A stretch of DNA of 64,000 nt from JAQGLW01 sp035995725. GTDB taxonomy: Bacteria; Pseudomonadota; Gammaproteobacteria; Burkholderiales; Burkholderiaceae_D. The notes beneath the pieces are model-generated. The model was not told the origin of the DNA. It saw only the letters and a list, made by a program, of their open reading frames with translations, and made no database searches. Of the stretch, positions 17,536-26,534 are shown one piece after another. Where the stretch lies: positions 11,227-75,226 of the forward strand of contig DASYKE010000239.1 of the NCBI GenBank assembly GCA_035995725.1, written 5' to 3'. The position numbers and the translations under genes were made by a program. Positions within the stretch are counted from its first letter, which is position 1. Every line of letters starts with the position of its first letter.

Positions 17536-17612
17536 GGTATTACATCGACCTAAATCTTTATTCGAAAATCGCAGTAAAGTGATGTTACCGGTCCGGACGC
17601 AAACGTAATACC
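17536..17612. promoter_or_regulatory. Inverted repeats upstream of aminotransferase
   Basis: GGTATTAC (17536-17543) is mirrored by GTAATACC (17605-17612), and inside these ACCGGTA (17533-17539) by TACCGGT (17586-17592). The spacing of about 50-60 bases fits a looping repressor or two half-sites. No regulator gene is adjacent; the role is inferred. Confidence 0.3.
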
Positions 17613-17655
17613 ATGACAGCCAACCCAAATCATTTCCGAAAGGCGCAGCGACAGT

Positions 17656-19008
17656 ATGCCGAATACACCCAATACTGAACATTTCTGGATGCCGTTTACC
17701 GCGAATCGGCAATTCAAGGCCAAACCGCGCATGCTGGTATCCGCATCGGGCATGCATTACACCACCGATGACGGGCGAAAGATTCTCGACGGCGCCGCCG
17801 GTCTGTGGTGCGTCAATGCCGGCCATGGCCATCCCAAAATCGTCGCGGCTATCCAGCAGCAGGCAGCGACGATGGATTACGCGCCGGTTTTTCAAATGGG
17901 ACATCCCAAGGCGTTCGAAGCGGCCAGCGCCTTGGTGTCGATCGCTCCCGAAGGTCTGAACCGGGTCTTTTTTTGCAATGACGGTTCGGAAGCGGTCGAT
18001 TCTTCGTTGAAAATCGCGCTGGCTTATCACCGCATGCGCGGCGACGGCTTGAAAACGCGCCTGATCGGCCGCGAGCGCGGTTATCACGGCGTCGGTTTCG
18101 GCGGCATTTCAGTCGGCGGAATCGCGGGCAACCGCAAGCATTTCGGCCCGCCGCTGGCAGGTGTGGATCATTTGCGCCATCCGCTCAACATCGCCAAAAA
18201 TGCATTCTCGCGCGGCCTGCCGGAACATGGCGCCGAGATGGCCGACGAGCTCGAGCAACGCCTGCTGACCCTGCACGATCCGGCGACGGTTGCCGCGGTC
18301 ATTGTCGAACCGGTTCAGGGTTCCACCGGGGTGATCCTGCCGCCCAAAGGCTATCTGCAAAAGCTGCGCGCCATTTGCGACAAATACGGCATCCTGCTGA
18401 TTTTCGACGAAGTCATCACCGGCTTCGGCCGCGTGGGCACGCCATTCGCAGCGGATTATTTCGGCGTTGTACCGGACATGATTGCCTGTGCCAAGGGCCT
18501 GACCAACGCAAGCGTGCCGATGGGCGCGGTAATCGTGCGCCAAGATATACATGACACATTCATGGATGCCGCTCCGCAGAACGGCATCGATTTCTTCCAT
18601 GGCTACACCTACAGCGGCCATCCGCTGGCATCGGCGGCGGCGCTGGCGACAATCGACGTCTACAAAAGCGAACAGCTGTTCGAACGCGCAGCAGGCATAG
18701 CGCCATACTTTGAAGAAGCCGCGCACAGCTTGCGCGGTTTGCCCTATGTAAAAGACATACGCAATCTCGGCCTGATCTGTGGAATCGAACTGGAAAGCGT
18801 GCCCGGCAAACCGACTGCACGCGCTTTCGATGCCTTCCTCAAATGTTTCTGGGAAAAAGGCGTGCTGATCCGCACCACCGGCGACATCATTGCATTGTCG
18901 CCGCCGCTGATCATCGAGAAACCGCAGATCGATCAGCTGTTCGGTGCGATTGCGGATGTCCTGAAGGCGCAAAAGGCAGTGCCGGAAACCGAGTCTGCGA
19001 TTGCCTGA
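17656..19008 (+). CDS. Omega-amino acid--pyruvate aminotransferase (class III)
   Basis: A PLP enzyme of 450 residues, the usual size, which transfers an amino group from beta-alanine or other omega-amino acids to pyruvate. Landmarks: WMPFTANRQFK at the start, the cofactor-binding GSEAVDSSLKIAL, ERGYHGVGFGG, the Asp motif IFDEVITGFGR, and the Schiff-base Lys in IACAKGLTNA (about residue 280), with GYTYSGHP after it. The FWMPFTANRQFK start is typical of the beta-alanine:pyruvate group. It is a single-gene unit; the upstream region holds inverted repeats (GGTATTAC/GTAATACC, 17536-17612) that may be an operator. Confidence 0.92.
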   Translation: MPNTPNTEHFWMPFTANRQFKAKPRMLVSASGMHYTTDDGRKILDGAAGLWCVNAGHGHPKIVAAIQQQAATMDYAPVFQMGHPKAFEAASALVSIAPEGLNRVFFCNDGSEAVDSSLKIALAYHRMRGDGLKTRLIGRERGYHGVGFGGISVGGIAGNRKHFGPPLAGVDHLRHPLNIAKNAFSRGLPEHGAEMADELEQRLLTLHDPATVAAVIVEPVQGSTGVILPPKGYLQKLRAICDKYGILLIFDEVITGFGRVGTPFAADYFGVVPDMIACAKGLTNASVPMGAVIVRQDIHDTFMDAAPQNGIDFFHGYTYSGHPLASAAALATIDVYKSEQLFERAAGIAPYFEEAAHSLRGLPYVKDIRNLGLICGIELESVPGKPTARAFDAFLKCFWEKGVLIRTTGDIIALSPPLIIEKPQIDQLFGAIADVLKAQKAVPETESAIA

Positions 19009-19034
19009 GCATCCTCCAGCAGGATGATAAAAAA

Positions 19035-19925
19035 CTAACCGGCTGCGGGTGCAGTCTGACGCATCGCGGCCAGTTCGTTGAATACCAGCGCCGCCAGCAC
19101 CACTGCCCCGCCGGTCAGCGTCGCCTGCGCCGGCACCTCGCCGACGCCCAGCCACGCCCATAACGGACCGAGCAACACTTCGAGCAGCGCCAGCAGTGAA
19201 ATTTCCGGCGCGGATAACGATCTCGATGCGGCAACCATCAGCATGCACGGAAAACCGAGCTGAAACACCCCGAGAATGGCGAGAATGCCTATATCGTGCA
19301 GCGACGCGTGCCACGGCCAGCTCAGCGGCAGCATGGCCAGTGCCGAGAACACGCCGCCCAGCAATACCGCTGGAATCAGATCGACCCCGTGTCGCGCCTT
19401 TTTGAGCGTAATGACGTTCACCGACGCTGCGATCGGCACACCCAGCGCAACAGCCATTCCGGCGAGCTGCGTATTGTTCAACTCGGACAAGCCGCTGGCA
19501 AACATCCACACCATGCCGATGAAAGCAACGGCGATCGCCAACCACGTGCGGCCTGCAATTCGCTCGCGCAGGAAAAGCCATGCGAAAAAAGCCGTCAACA
19601 GCGGCGAAATGCTCATTACGATCAACGTGTTGGCGACCGTGGTCATCGTCAGCGCGATCATGAAGCAGCAGAACATCACGCACCACATCGCTCCGGACAG
19701 CAGGCCCAGCCTGCCCACGGCACGCACGGCAGGCAATGCCTTTTCCTTCTGTTGCCACAGCAATGCCGCAGCGACGAACAAGGCAGCAAACAGGCTGCGC
19801 CAGAAAGTCACCTCGAACCCGCGGGCTGTTTCCAGATGGCGTGTGAAGACACCCGCTATGCTCCACAGCGTTGTGGTGCTGATCATCAGCAAAACGGCAC
19901 GGCGATGCAGGTTTTTATCAGGCAT
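19035..19925 (-). CDS. EamA-family (DMT) transporter
   Basis: From the ATG at 19923-19925 this is a 296-residue protein with about ten hydrophobic segments in two repeated halves, the usual drug/metabolite transporter layout: first half about residues 8-140 (ending VWMFASGLS), second half about 150-290 (ending AWLGVGEVPAQATLTGGAVV). A longer frame begins at a TTG (19949), less likely. The substrate cannot be read from sequence; relatives export amino acids or small metabolites. It converges on the aminotransferase gene with a 26-base gap. Confidence 0.88.
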   Translation of the reverse strand: MPDKNLHRRAVLLMISTTTLWSIAGVFTRHLETARGFEVTFWRSLFAALFVAAALLWQQKEKALPAVRAVGRLGLLSGAMWCVMFCCFMIALTMTTVANTLIVMSISPLLTAFFAWLFLRERIAGRTWLAIAVAFIGMVWMFASGLSELNNTQLAGMAVALGVPIAASVNVITLKKARHGVDLIPAVLLGGVFSALAMLPLSWPWHASLHDIGILAILGVFQLGFPCMLMVAASRSLSAPEISLLALLEVLLGPLWAWLGVGEVPAQATLTGGAVVLAALVFNELAAMRQTAPAAG

Positions 19926-20066
19926 GGAGAAATAAACCGGAAAAGGCAAACCCGCTGATCCAAAACGGCATCGGTTATGCCGTGAAGGGTCAACGGGTCT
20001 CTGGACCGCTGATGATTTTACGCACTGTTGATCCTGTTCCTGCGAACGGTCAGCAGTGACGCAGCT

Positions 20067-21902
20067 TTACGCCGCTTCGCGCGATGCCTTCTTGCGCTCG
20101 TGTTCTTTCAGATAGCGCTTGCGCAGACGAATGCTCTTCGGCGTAATCTCGACCAGTTCGTCATCGTCGATGAATTCGACTGCATATTCGAGCGACATCT
20201 GAATCGGCGGCACCAGGCGCACCGCTTCATCCGTACCGGAGGAGCGGACGTTGGTCAGCTGCTTGCCCTTGATCGGATTGACGACAAGGTCATTGTCGCG
20301 CGAGTGGATGCCGATGATCATGCCTTCGTACACCGGATCGTTATGGACGACAAACATGCGGCCGCGATCCTGCAGTTTCCAGATCGCATAGGCGACGGCG
20401 GCGCCATCATCCTGGGAAATCAGCACGCCATTGCGACGGCCAGCCATCTCACCCTTGGACGCATCGACCGGCGCGTATTCGTCGAAAATATGGCTCATCA
20501 AACCAGTGCCGCGCGTCAAAGTCATGAATTCACCCTGGAAACCGATCAGGCCGCGCGCAGGAATACGATATTCGAGACGCACGCGGCCTTTTCCATCCGG
20601 CTGCATGTCCTGCAGGTCGCCGCGCCGGCGACCCAGCTCTTCCATCACGCCGCCCTGATTGGTTTCTTCGACATCCACGGAAAGCAATTCGAACGGCTCG
20701 TGACGCACGCCGTCGATCATTTTGAATACCACGCGCGGACGCGATACCGCCAGCTCGTAGCCTTCGCGGCGCATATTCTCGATCAGGATGGTCAGATGCA
20801 ATTCGCCACGGCCAGATACCTCGAAAATCGTATCGTCAGGAGTCGGTGCGACACGCAGCGCGACGTTGGCTTTCAGTTCGCGCTCCAGCCGTTCGCGCAA
20901 CTGGCGGCTCGTCACGAATTTACCTTCGCGACCGGCCAGCGGCGAATTGTTCACCATGAAGTTCATCGTCAGCGTCGGTTCGTCGACCGTCAGCATCGGC
21001 AACGCATCCGGAACATCCGGCGCGCACACGGTGGAGCCGATACCCAGTTCGTCGATCCCGTTGATCAATACGATATCGCCGGCCACCGCCTCGTCCACCA
21101 GCACTCGCTCTAAGCCTTTGAAATTCAGCACCTGGTTGATGCGCGCCTTGATCGGCGTGCTGTCGGGACCGTTCATGATCACCACGTCCTGCAGCGCCCT
21201 GATACGCCCACGGCTGATGCGGCCGATGCCGATCTTGCCGACGTATGACGAATAATCTAGGGACGATATCTGGAATTGCAGCGGGCCGTCCTGATCATCG
21301 TCGCGAACCGGCACATGTTCCAGCACCGCATCGAACAGCGGCTTCATCGTGCCTTCGCGCACATCCGACGACAGGCTTGCATACCCGTTCAGCGCGGAAG
21401 CGAACACCACCGGGAAATCCAGTTGTTCTTCGGTTGCGCCGAGCTTGTCAAACAATTCAAAGGTTGCGTTGATGACCCATTCCGGACGCGCACCCGGACG
21501 ATCGATCTTGTTGACCACGACGATCGGCTTCAAACCGAGCGCCAGCGCCTTGCGCGTGACGAAACGGGTTTGCGGCATCGGTCCCTCGACCGCATCCACC
21601 AGCAGCAAAACGCTGTCGACCATCGACAGCACGCGCTCGACTTCGCCGCCGAAATCGGCATGCCCCGGGGTATCGACAATGTTGATATGCGTGCCTTCAT
21701 ACTCGACTGCGCAATTCTTCGCCAGAATAGTGATGCCGCGCTCTTTTTCAAGATCGTTGGAATCCATCACGCGCGCATCGACGTGCTGATTCTCGCGGAA
21801 AGTGCCCGACTGACGCAGCAACTGGTCGACGAGCGTCGTCTTGCCATGGTCAACGTGGGCGATGATGGCGATATTGCGGATGGCGCGTTTTGTATTTGAC
21901 AT
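20067..21902 (-). CDS. typA: GTPase TypA/BipA
   Basis: A 611-residue ribosome-associated translational GTPase that helps 50S assembly and stress adaptation. G motifs: G1 AHVDHGKTTLVDQLL, G3 DTPGHADFGGE, G4 VNKIDRPGARP; the EF-G-like domains follow, with the typical GRGELHLTILIENMRREGYE and EYRIPARGLIGFQGEF segments and a basic end KRYLKEHERKKASREAA. It is full length. It is the last gene of the rimP-nusA-infB-rbfA-truB block, separated from truB by 184 bases. Confidence 0.97.
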   Translation of the reverse strand: MSNTKRAIRNIAIIAHVDHGKTTLVDQLLRQSGTFRENQHVDARVMDSNDLEKERGITILAKNCAVEYEGTHINIVDTPGHADFGGEVERVLSMVDSVLLLVDAVEGPMPQTRFVTRKALALGLKPIVVVNKIDRPGARPEWVINATFELFDKLGATEEQLDFPVVFASALNGYASLSSDVREGTMKPLFDAVLEHVPVRDDDQDGPLQFQISSLDYSSYVGKIGIGRISRGRIRALQDVVIMNGPDSTPIKARINQVLNFKGLERVLVDEAVAGDIVLINGIDELGIGSTVCAPDVPDALPMLTVDEPTLTMNFMVNNSPLAGREGKFVTSRQLRERLERELKANVALRVAPTPDDTIFEVSGRGELHLTILIENMRREGYELAVSRPRVVFKMIDGVRHEPFELLSVDVEETNQGGVMEELGRRRGDLQDMQPDGKGRVRLEYRIPARGLIGFQGEFMTLTRGTGLMSHIFDEYAPVDASKGEMAGRRNGVLISQDDGAAVAYAIWKLQDRGRMFVVHNDPVYEGMIIGIHSRDNDLVVNPIKGKQLTNVRSSGTDEAVRLVPPIQMSLEYAVEFIDDDELVEITPKSIRLRKRYLKEHERKKASREAA

Positions 21903-22086
21903 GATCGTAATTTGCGAATAATTGCGGAATGCAGGAAACCGAACAGTATAGCACGCTGCAATCTACTAACCGGAAAAACTCCCGATATTTCAATGAGTTG
22001 CTGACGATTACGCTACACATGCCGGATCGGACGGCGCGATTCGAACGCCGGCTGCGATACGTCCGGAGCAAATGCTTACTTTCCGG

Positions 22087-23148
22087 CTATTTTGTTGCAA
22101 TCAGCCGTTCAGGTGCGAGCACGCCGAATTCCGTCATTTGACCGGTGCCAAGCAATTTGCCATCGGCTTCACGATAGACCCGCACGCGGCCTTGCGCAGC
22201 CGGGACTGCCATTCCCTCCCTGCCGAGCGACAGCCGCTGACCGTGCAAAAATCGCGTTGCCAGTTGCTCCGGCAAACTCACCGCCGGGAACAACGACAGC
22301 AGCGCATCTACCGCTGAAAGTGATGCAACGCGTCCAGTTTCGGACAGGCCGGCAAATGCGTCGAGCGTCACCGCATGATCAATGGAAAGGCTTCCGACCC
22401 CGGTTCGGCGCAATGCATGCAGATGCGCACCGCATCCCAATGCCAGGCCGATGTCTTCGCCCAGCACACGGATATAAGTACCCTTGCTGCAGGTCACGCG
22501 CAAGGTCAGGTACGGTGCCCGATAGTCAAGCAACTCCAGATCGTGAATCGTCACCCGTCGCGCGGCGCGTTCAAGTACCACGCCGGCGCGCGCATATTCA
22601 TACAGCGGTTTGCCGTCGCGTTTGAGCGCCGAATACATCGGCGGAATCTGGTCGAGCTCGCCACGAAACCGTGCAAGAACGGATTCGATTTGATCGCGTG
22701 TGACGCCGAGCGTTGGCGTTGGCCTTGGCGTTGCATTTCCTCCGGTCACATTCCCTTCGGCGACCAACGGGAGTGCAGAGCTCACATTTCCTGCGCCGAC
22801 CAACGGGAGCGTAGAGCTCGGCTGTACACTTCCTGCGGTCGCCGCGCGCGTGGTCACAACTTCGCCCTCGGTATCGCCGGTGGTGGTGGTCATGCCGAGA
22901 TGGACCACGGTCTCGTAGGTTTTGTCGGCATCGAGCAAGTCTTGCGCGAATTTCGTCGCTTCGCCGAAACACAGCGGCAACAGGCCGGTCGCAAACGGAT
23001 CGAGCGTTCCGGTATGACCGGCTTTCTCGGCATTGAGCAGGCGCTTGGCCTGGATCAGCGCGTCGTTGCTGGAGTAACCGGCGGATTTATCGAGCAGTAG
23101 CACGCCGTGTACCGGCACCCGGTTTTTCCTGGACAGAAATGTCGCCAT
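22087..23148 (-). CDS. truB: tRNA pseudouridine-55 synthase TruB, with repeat-derived insert
   Basis: TruB makes pseudouridine 55 in the T-loop of tRNAs. The catalytic Asp is in GHTGTLDPFATGLLPLC; the substrate-binding segments PPMYSALKRDGKPLYEYAR and VTCSKGTYIRVLGEDIG are intact, and a PUA-like end follows. At 353 residues it is longer than usual because of about 45 extra residues between GDTEGEVV and GVTRDQIESVLARF, encoded by the 130-bp repeat at 22713-22842 (SALPLVAEGNVTGGNATPRP and a second copy of its start). All catalytic motifs lie outside the insert. The gene follows rbfA by 46 bases and shares the operon. Confidence 0.96.
   Translation of the reverse strand: MATFLSRKNRVPVHGVLLLDKSAGYSSNDALIQAKRLLNAEKAGHTGTLDPFATGLLPLCFGEATKFAQDLLDADKTYETVVHLGMTTTTGDTEGEVVTTRAATAGSVQPSSTLPLVGAGNVSSALPLVAEGNVTGGNATPRPTPTLGVTRDQIESVLARFRGELDQIPPMYSALKRDGKPLYEYARAGVVLERAARRVTIHDLELLDYRAPYLTLRVTCSKGTYIRVLGEDIGLALGCGAHLHALRRTGVGSLSIDHAVTLDAFAGLSETGRVASLSAVDALLSLFPAVSLPEQLATRFLHGQRLSLGREGMAVPAAQGRVRVYREADGKLLGTGQMTEFGVLAPERLIATK
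22713..22842 (-). repeat. In-frame palindromic repeat insert in truB
   Basis: 130 bp inside truB. 74 bp (22713-22786) are identical to 59979-60052 in an outer-membrane protein gene, and the other end (22826-22842) also matches that copy's left end; the truB copy carries one extra 42-bp unit, so the frame is kept. The core is GCTCTGCACTCCC, then GTTGGTCGCCGAA, then GGGA. A 39-bp palindromic form of the same core lies in rluB (30337-30375). Confidence 0.9.
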
Positions 23149-23194
23149 GCCAAATTAGTTGAAGTTCTACACATGCAGCAGGCGGCGGACGAAC

Positions 23195-23584
23195 TCAACC
23201 CTGGTCCGCATCCTTGGCCCGCGTCGCATTCGCTTCGTCGATGAGCTTCGACAATTCCACGCCGCGTGCGGTCGACGTATCGTGCACGAAATGCAGTTCC
23301 GGAAGAGTATGAATAGTCAGGCGCCTGCCGAGTTGGCCGCGGATGAACCCGGCTGCCTTGCCGAGGCCGTTCACCGTATTCTGTATCGCCTCCTTGTCGT
23401 CGCTCAGCATGGTGAAAAACACCTTGGCATGCGCGTAATCGGGCGTGATCTGCACTTCGGTAATGGTGATCATCCCGACGCGCGGGTCTTTCAGCTCGAA
23501 CGCAACGATTTCCGCCAGGTCGCGCTGGATCTGGTCGGCGACACGCAGGCCGCGCGCAGGGATGGATTTGCTGTGTTTAGCCAT
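23195..23584 (-). CDS. rbfA: Ribosome-binding factor A
   Basis: RbfA binds the 30S subunit and assists 16S rRNA 5'-end maturation. From the ATG at 23582-23584 (MAKHSKSIPARGLRVADQI) the protein has 129 residues, in the family's range; a longer frame starts at 23638 but adds nothing conserved. The KH-type core shows DPRVGMITITEVQITPDYAHAKVFF and the ending LPELHFVHDTSTARGVELSKLI is typical. It sits between infB and truB, in the usual order. Confidence 0.96.
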   Translation of the reverse strand: MAKHSKSIPARGLRVADQIQRDLAEIVAFELKDPRVGMITITEVQITPDYAHAKVFFTMLSDDKEAIQNTVNGLGKAAGFIRGQLGRRLTIHTLPELHFVHDTSTARGVELSKLIDEANATRAKDADQG

Positions 23585-23664
23585 GATAATTGACGACCTG
23601 TTTTGACCGAATTCGGCGGGTGAGTTCCATGCATACAACCATGCAATCGCCCGCCTGATTCATG

Positions 23665-26484
23665 TCACAAGGTGCGAGCCACTTCCTGGACTTCGAACAC
23701 TTCCAATTGATCGCCTTCCTTCACATCGTTGAAGTTTTTCAGGGTCAAGCCGCATTCGAAGCCGGCTTTCACTTCTTTCACATCGTCCTTGAAGCGCTTG
23801 AGCGAATCGAGTTCGCCGGTCCATACCACGACATTGTCGCGCAGCAGGCGTACCGACGCGCCGCGTCTGACCAGACCATCGAGTACATAGCAGCCCGCAA
23901 TGGCACCGACTTTGCTGACCAGAATGACCTGGCGGATTTCGACCAGGCCCAATACCTGTTCGCGTTTTTCCGGCGACAGCATGCCGGACATCGCCGCCTT
24001 GATCTCGTCCACGGCATCGTAGATGATATTGTAGTAACGGATATCGATGCCGTTGGATTCGGCCAGCTTGCGCGAGGATGCATCGGCGCGGGTATTGAAA
24101 CCGATGATGACCGCTTTGGACGCAAGCGCAAGGTTGACATCCGATTCGCTGATGCCGCCGACAGCCGCATGCACGACCTGCACGCGCACTTCGCTGGTGG
24201 ACAGCTTCTGCATGGAATGCACCAATGCCTCCTGCGAACCCTGAACGTCGGCCTTGATGATCAGCGGCAGATTCTTGACCTCGCCGTCGGCCATTTGCTC
24301 GAACATGTTCTCGAGCTTGGCCGCCTGCTGCTTGGCCAGCTTCACATCGCGGAACTTGCCTTGCCGGAACAGCGCGATTTCACGCGCCTTGCGCTCGTCG
24401 CCCATCACCATCACTTCTTCACCGGCATTCGGCACTTCGGTCAAGCCCTGGATCTCGACCGGAAGCGACGGACCGGCTTCGCTGACGCTCTTGCCATTTT
24501 CGTCGAGCATCGCGCGCACCCGGCCATAGGAAGATCCGGCCAGCACCACGTCGCCGCGCTTGAGCGTGCCGGACTGCACCAGAATCGTCGCAACCGGGCC
24601 GCGGCCCTTGTCGAGCTTCGCTTCGATCACGAGGCCGCGGGCAGGCGCATTGACCGGCGCTTTCAATTCCAGTATTTCAGCCTGCAGCAACACGTTTTCA
24701 AGCAGATTGTCGATCCCTTCGCCAGTCTTGGCCGATACCGGAATGAACGGCGATTCGCCGCCGTATTCTTCCGGGACGACTTGTTCGGCAACCAGTTCCT
24801 GCTTGACGCGGTCCAGATTGGAGCCCGGCTTGTCGATCTTGTTGATCGCCACAACCAGAGGCACGCCCGCCGCCTTCGCATGCGCAATCGCCTCCTTGGT
24901 CTGCGGCATCACGCCATCGTCCGCAGCCACCACCAGAATCACGATATCGGTTGCCTTCGCGCCGCGGGCGCGCATCGCGGTAAACGCCTCATGACCCGGC
25001 GTATCGAGAAAGGTAATCATGCCGCGCGGCGTCTCGACATGGTATGCGCCGATATGCTGGGTAATGCCGCCGGCTTCGCCGGACGCCACTTTGGCACGCC
25101 GGATATAGTCAAGCAATGAAGTTTTGCCGTGGTCGACGTGACCCATCACGGTAACAACCGGCGCACGCGGCAATGCCTCGATGTCTGCGTGCTCGGCACC
25201 GTCTTCCAGCAATGCTTCAGGATCGTCGAGCTTGGCCGCATGCGCGGTATGGCCCATCTCTTCAACCAGGATCATCGCGGTTTCCTGATCGAGCACCTGG
25301 TTGATGGTGACCATCTGGCCGAGTTTCATCAAATGCTTGATGACTTCGGATGCCTTCACCGACATCTTGTGCGCCAATTCGGCGACGGTGATGGTTTCCG
25401 GCACATGCACATCTTTGACCACAGCTTCGGTCGGCGCCTGGAAATTGGTTTCGCGCTCTTCGGCATGAGAAGGACGCCGCCCTTTCGGACCGGCACGCCA
25501 ACCATCGCGTCCGCCGCCGGTATTGCCTCCCCTGGTCTTGATGCCGACGCCGCGTTTTTTGGCATCGTCTTGCCAGGTGGATGACACATTGGCCGATTTG
25601 ATCGATTTCTTGTCGGCGGCAGGCGCCGACTTCTTGTCGTCCTTTTTCTCACCGGGTTTTTTGTCGGTGGGCCTGTGCAATGTGCCTTCCGCCGCCTTCG
25701 CCTTCGCTGCCGGAGCTGCTGCCGGCGCAGGCGCCGGTTCGGGTGCCTTGACGGCTTTGCGCGGCGTATTCATCATCGCCTTGATCTGCGCAACTTCGTC
25801 CGCCACCACCTTGCGCGCGCGTTCAGTCACTGCAGCCTGTTCGGCAGCAGCGTCTTTGGCAACCTGCGCAGCCTTTTTCTTGGACTCTTCAGCGGCGGCG
25901 CGCTTTTTGTCCTCACCGGCGGCTTCGCCTTTTTTGTCTGCGGCAGGCGATGCAGCGGCCGATTTTACAGCTTCGATTTCAGCTTTGCGGCTTGCTTTTG
26001 CCTGCGCTTCCTTCTCGGCTTCCAGCTTGGCCAAACGTTCCTGCTTCTCGCGCAGGTCCGCTTCCTGACGTGCAATCAGCTCGGCATGACGGCGCGCTTC
26101 TTCGGCGCGGCGGGCCACCTCGGCTTCATCGATGATGGGAGCTGCTTCCTTGACCGGCGGCGCTTCTTCGACAGCCGGTTCGTCACGTTTGACAAAGGTG
26201 CGCTTTTTACGCACTTCGACTTGAATCGTGCGCGATTTGCCGGTCGCATCAGCCTGCTTTATTTCCGTCGTCTCTTTGCGCGTCAGCGTGATTTTTTTCT
26301 TTTCGCCGTCCAGCGCGGCGCCATGGGCACGGCGCAGATGCCCCAAGAGCTTGTCCTTGTCTTCCTTGGACAACTGGTCGGCCGTCGAGCTCTTGTCGAC
26401 GCCTGCGGCACGCAACTGCGTGAGCAGCAGGTCAGCCGGCATCTTCAGCTCGGTGGCAAATTGGGCTACGTTGTTACTCGCCAT
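23665..26484 (-). CDS. infB: Translation initiation factor IF-2
   Basis: IF-2 delivers fMet-tRNA to the 30S subunit. The 939 residues have an N-terminal IF2_N domain (MASNNVAQFATELKMPADLLLTQLRAAG), a long charged Ala/Lys/Glu-rich linker (about 90-330), then the second IF2_N-type element and the G domain (VTVMGHVDHGKTSLLDYI near residue 440, DTPGHEAFTAMRARG, INKIDKPGSN), and domains II-IV with the ending GLTLKNFNDVKEGDQLEVFEVQ. Length and motifs are normal for Burkholderiales. It is 51 bases downstream of nusA. Confidence 0.97.
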   Translation of the reverse strand: MASNNVAQFATELKMPADLLLTQLRAAGVDKSSTADQLSKEDKDKLLGHLRRAHGAALDGEKKKITLTRKETTEIKQADATGKSRTIQVEVRKKRTFVKRDEPAVEEAPPVKEAAPIIDEAEVARRAEEARRHAELIARQEADLREKQERLAKLEAEKEAQAKASRKAEIEAVKSAAASPAADKKGEAAGEDKKRAAAEESKKKAAQVAKDAAAEQAAVTERARKVVADEVAQIKAMMNTPRKAVKAPEPAPAPAAAPAAKAKAAEGTLHRPTDKKPGEKKDDKKSAPAADKKSIKSANVSSTWQDDAKKRGVGIKTRGGNTGGGRDGWRAGPKGRRPSHAEERETNFQAPTEAVVKDVHVPETITVAELAHKMSVKASEVIKHLMKLGQMVTINQVLDQETAMILVEEMGHTAHAAKLDDPEALLEDGAEHADIEALPRAPVVTVMGHVDHGKTSLLDYIRRAKVASGEAGGITQHIGAYHVETPRGMITFLDTPGHEAFTAMRARGAKATDIVILVVAADDGVMPQTKEAIAHAKAAGVPLVVAINKIDKPGSNLDRVKQELVAEQVVPEEYGGESPFIPVSAKTGEGIDNLLENVLLQAEILELKAPVNAPARGLVIEAKLDKGRGPVATILVQSGTLKRGDVVLAGSSYGRVRAMLDENGKSVSEAGPSLPVEIQGLTEVPNAGEEVMVMGDERKAREIALFRQGKFRDVKLAKQQAAKLENMFEQMADGEVKNLPLIIKADVQGSQEALVHSMQKLSTSEVRVQVVHAAVGGISESDVNLALASKAVIIGFNTRADASSRKLAESNGIDIRYYNIIYDAVDEIKAAMSGMLSPEKREQVLGLVEIRQVILVSKVGAIAGCYVLDGLVRRGASVRLLRDNVVVWTGELDSLKRFKDDVKEVKAGFECGLTLKNFNDVKEGDQLEVFEVQEVARTL

Positions 26485-26534
26485 TCATTCCTCTTTTCTA
26501 TGTGACGCGGTGCATGACAATGAAACTTCCCCGA

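Noticed and set aside
18109..19866. Long minus-strand frame of 585 codons
   Set aside because: It is antisense to the omega-aminotransferase and to part of the EamA gene; the protein is Arg/Gly/Cys-biased, without family motifs, and is a shadow.
22016..22075. GATTCGAAC stretch resembling a tRNA T-arm
   Set aside because: No acceptor stem, no anticodon arm; only a local imperfect hairpin.
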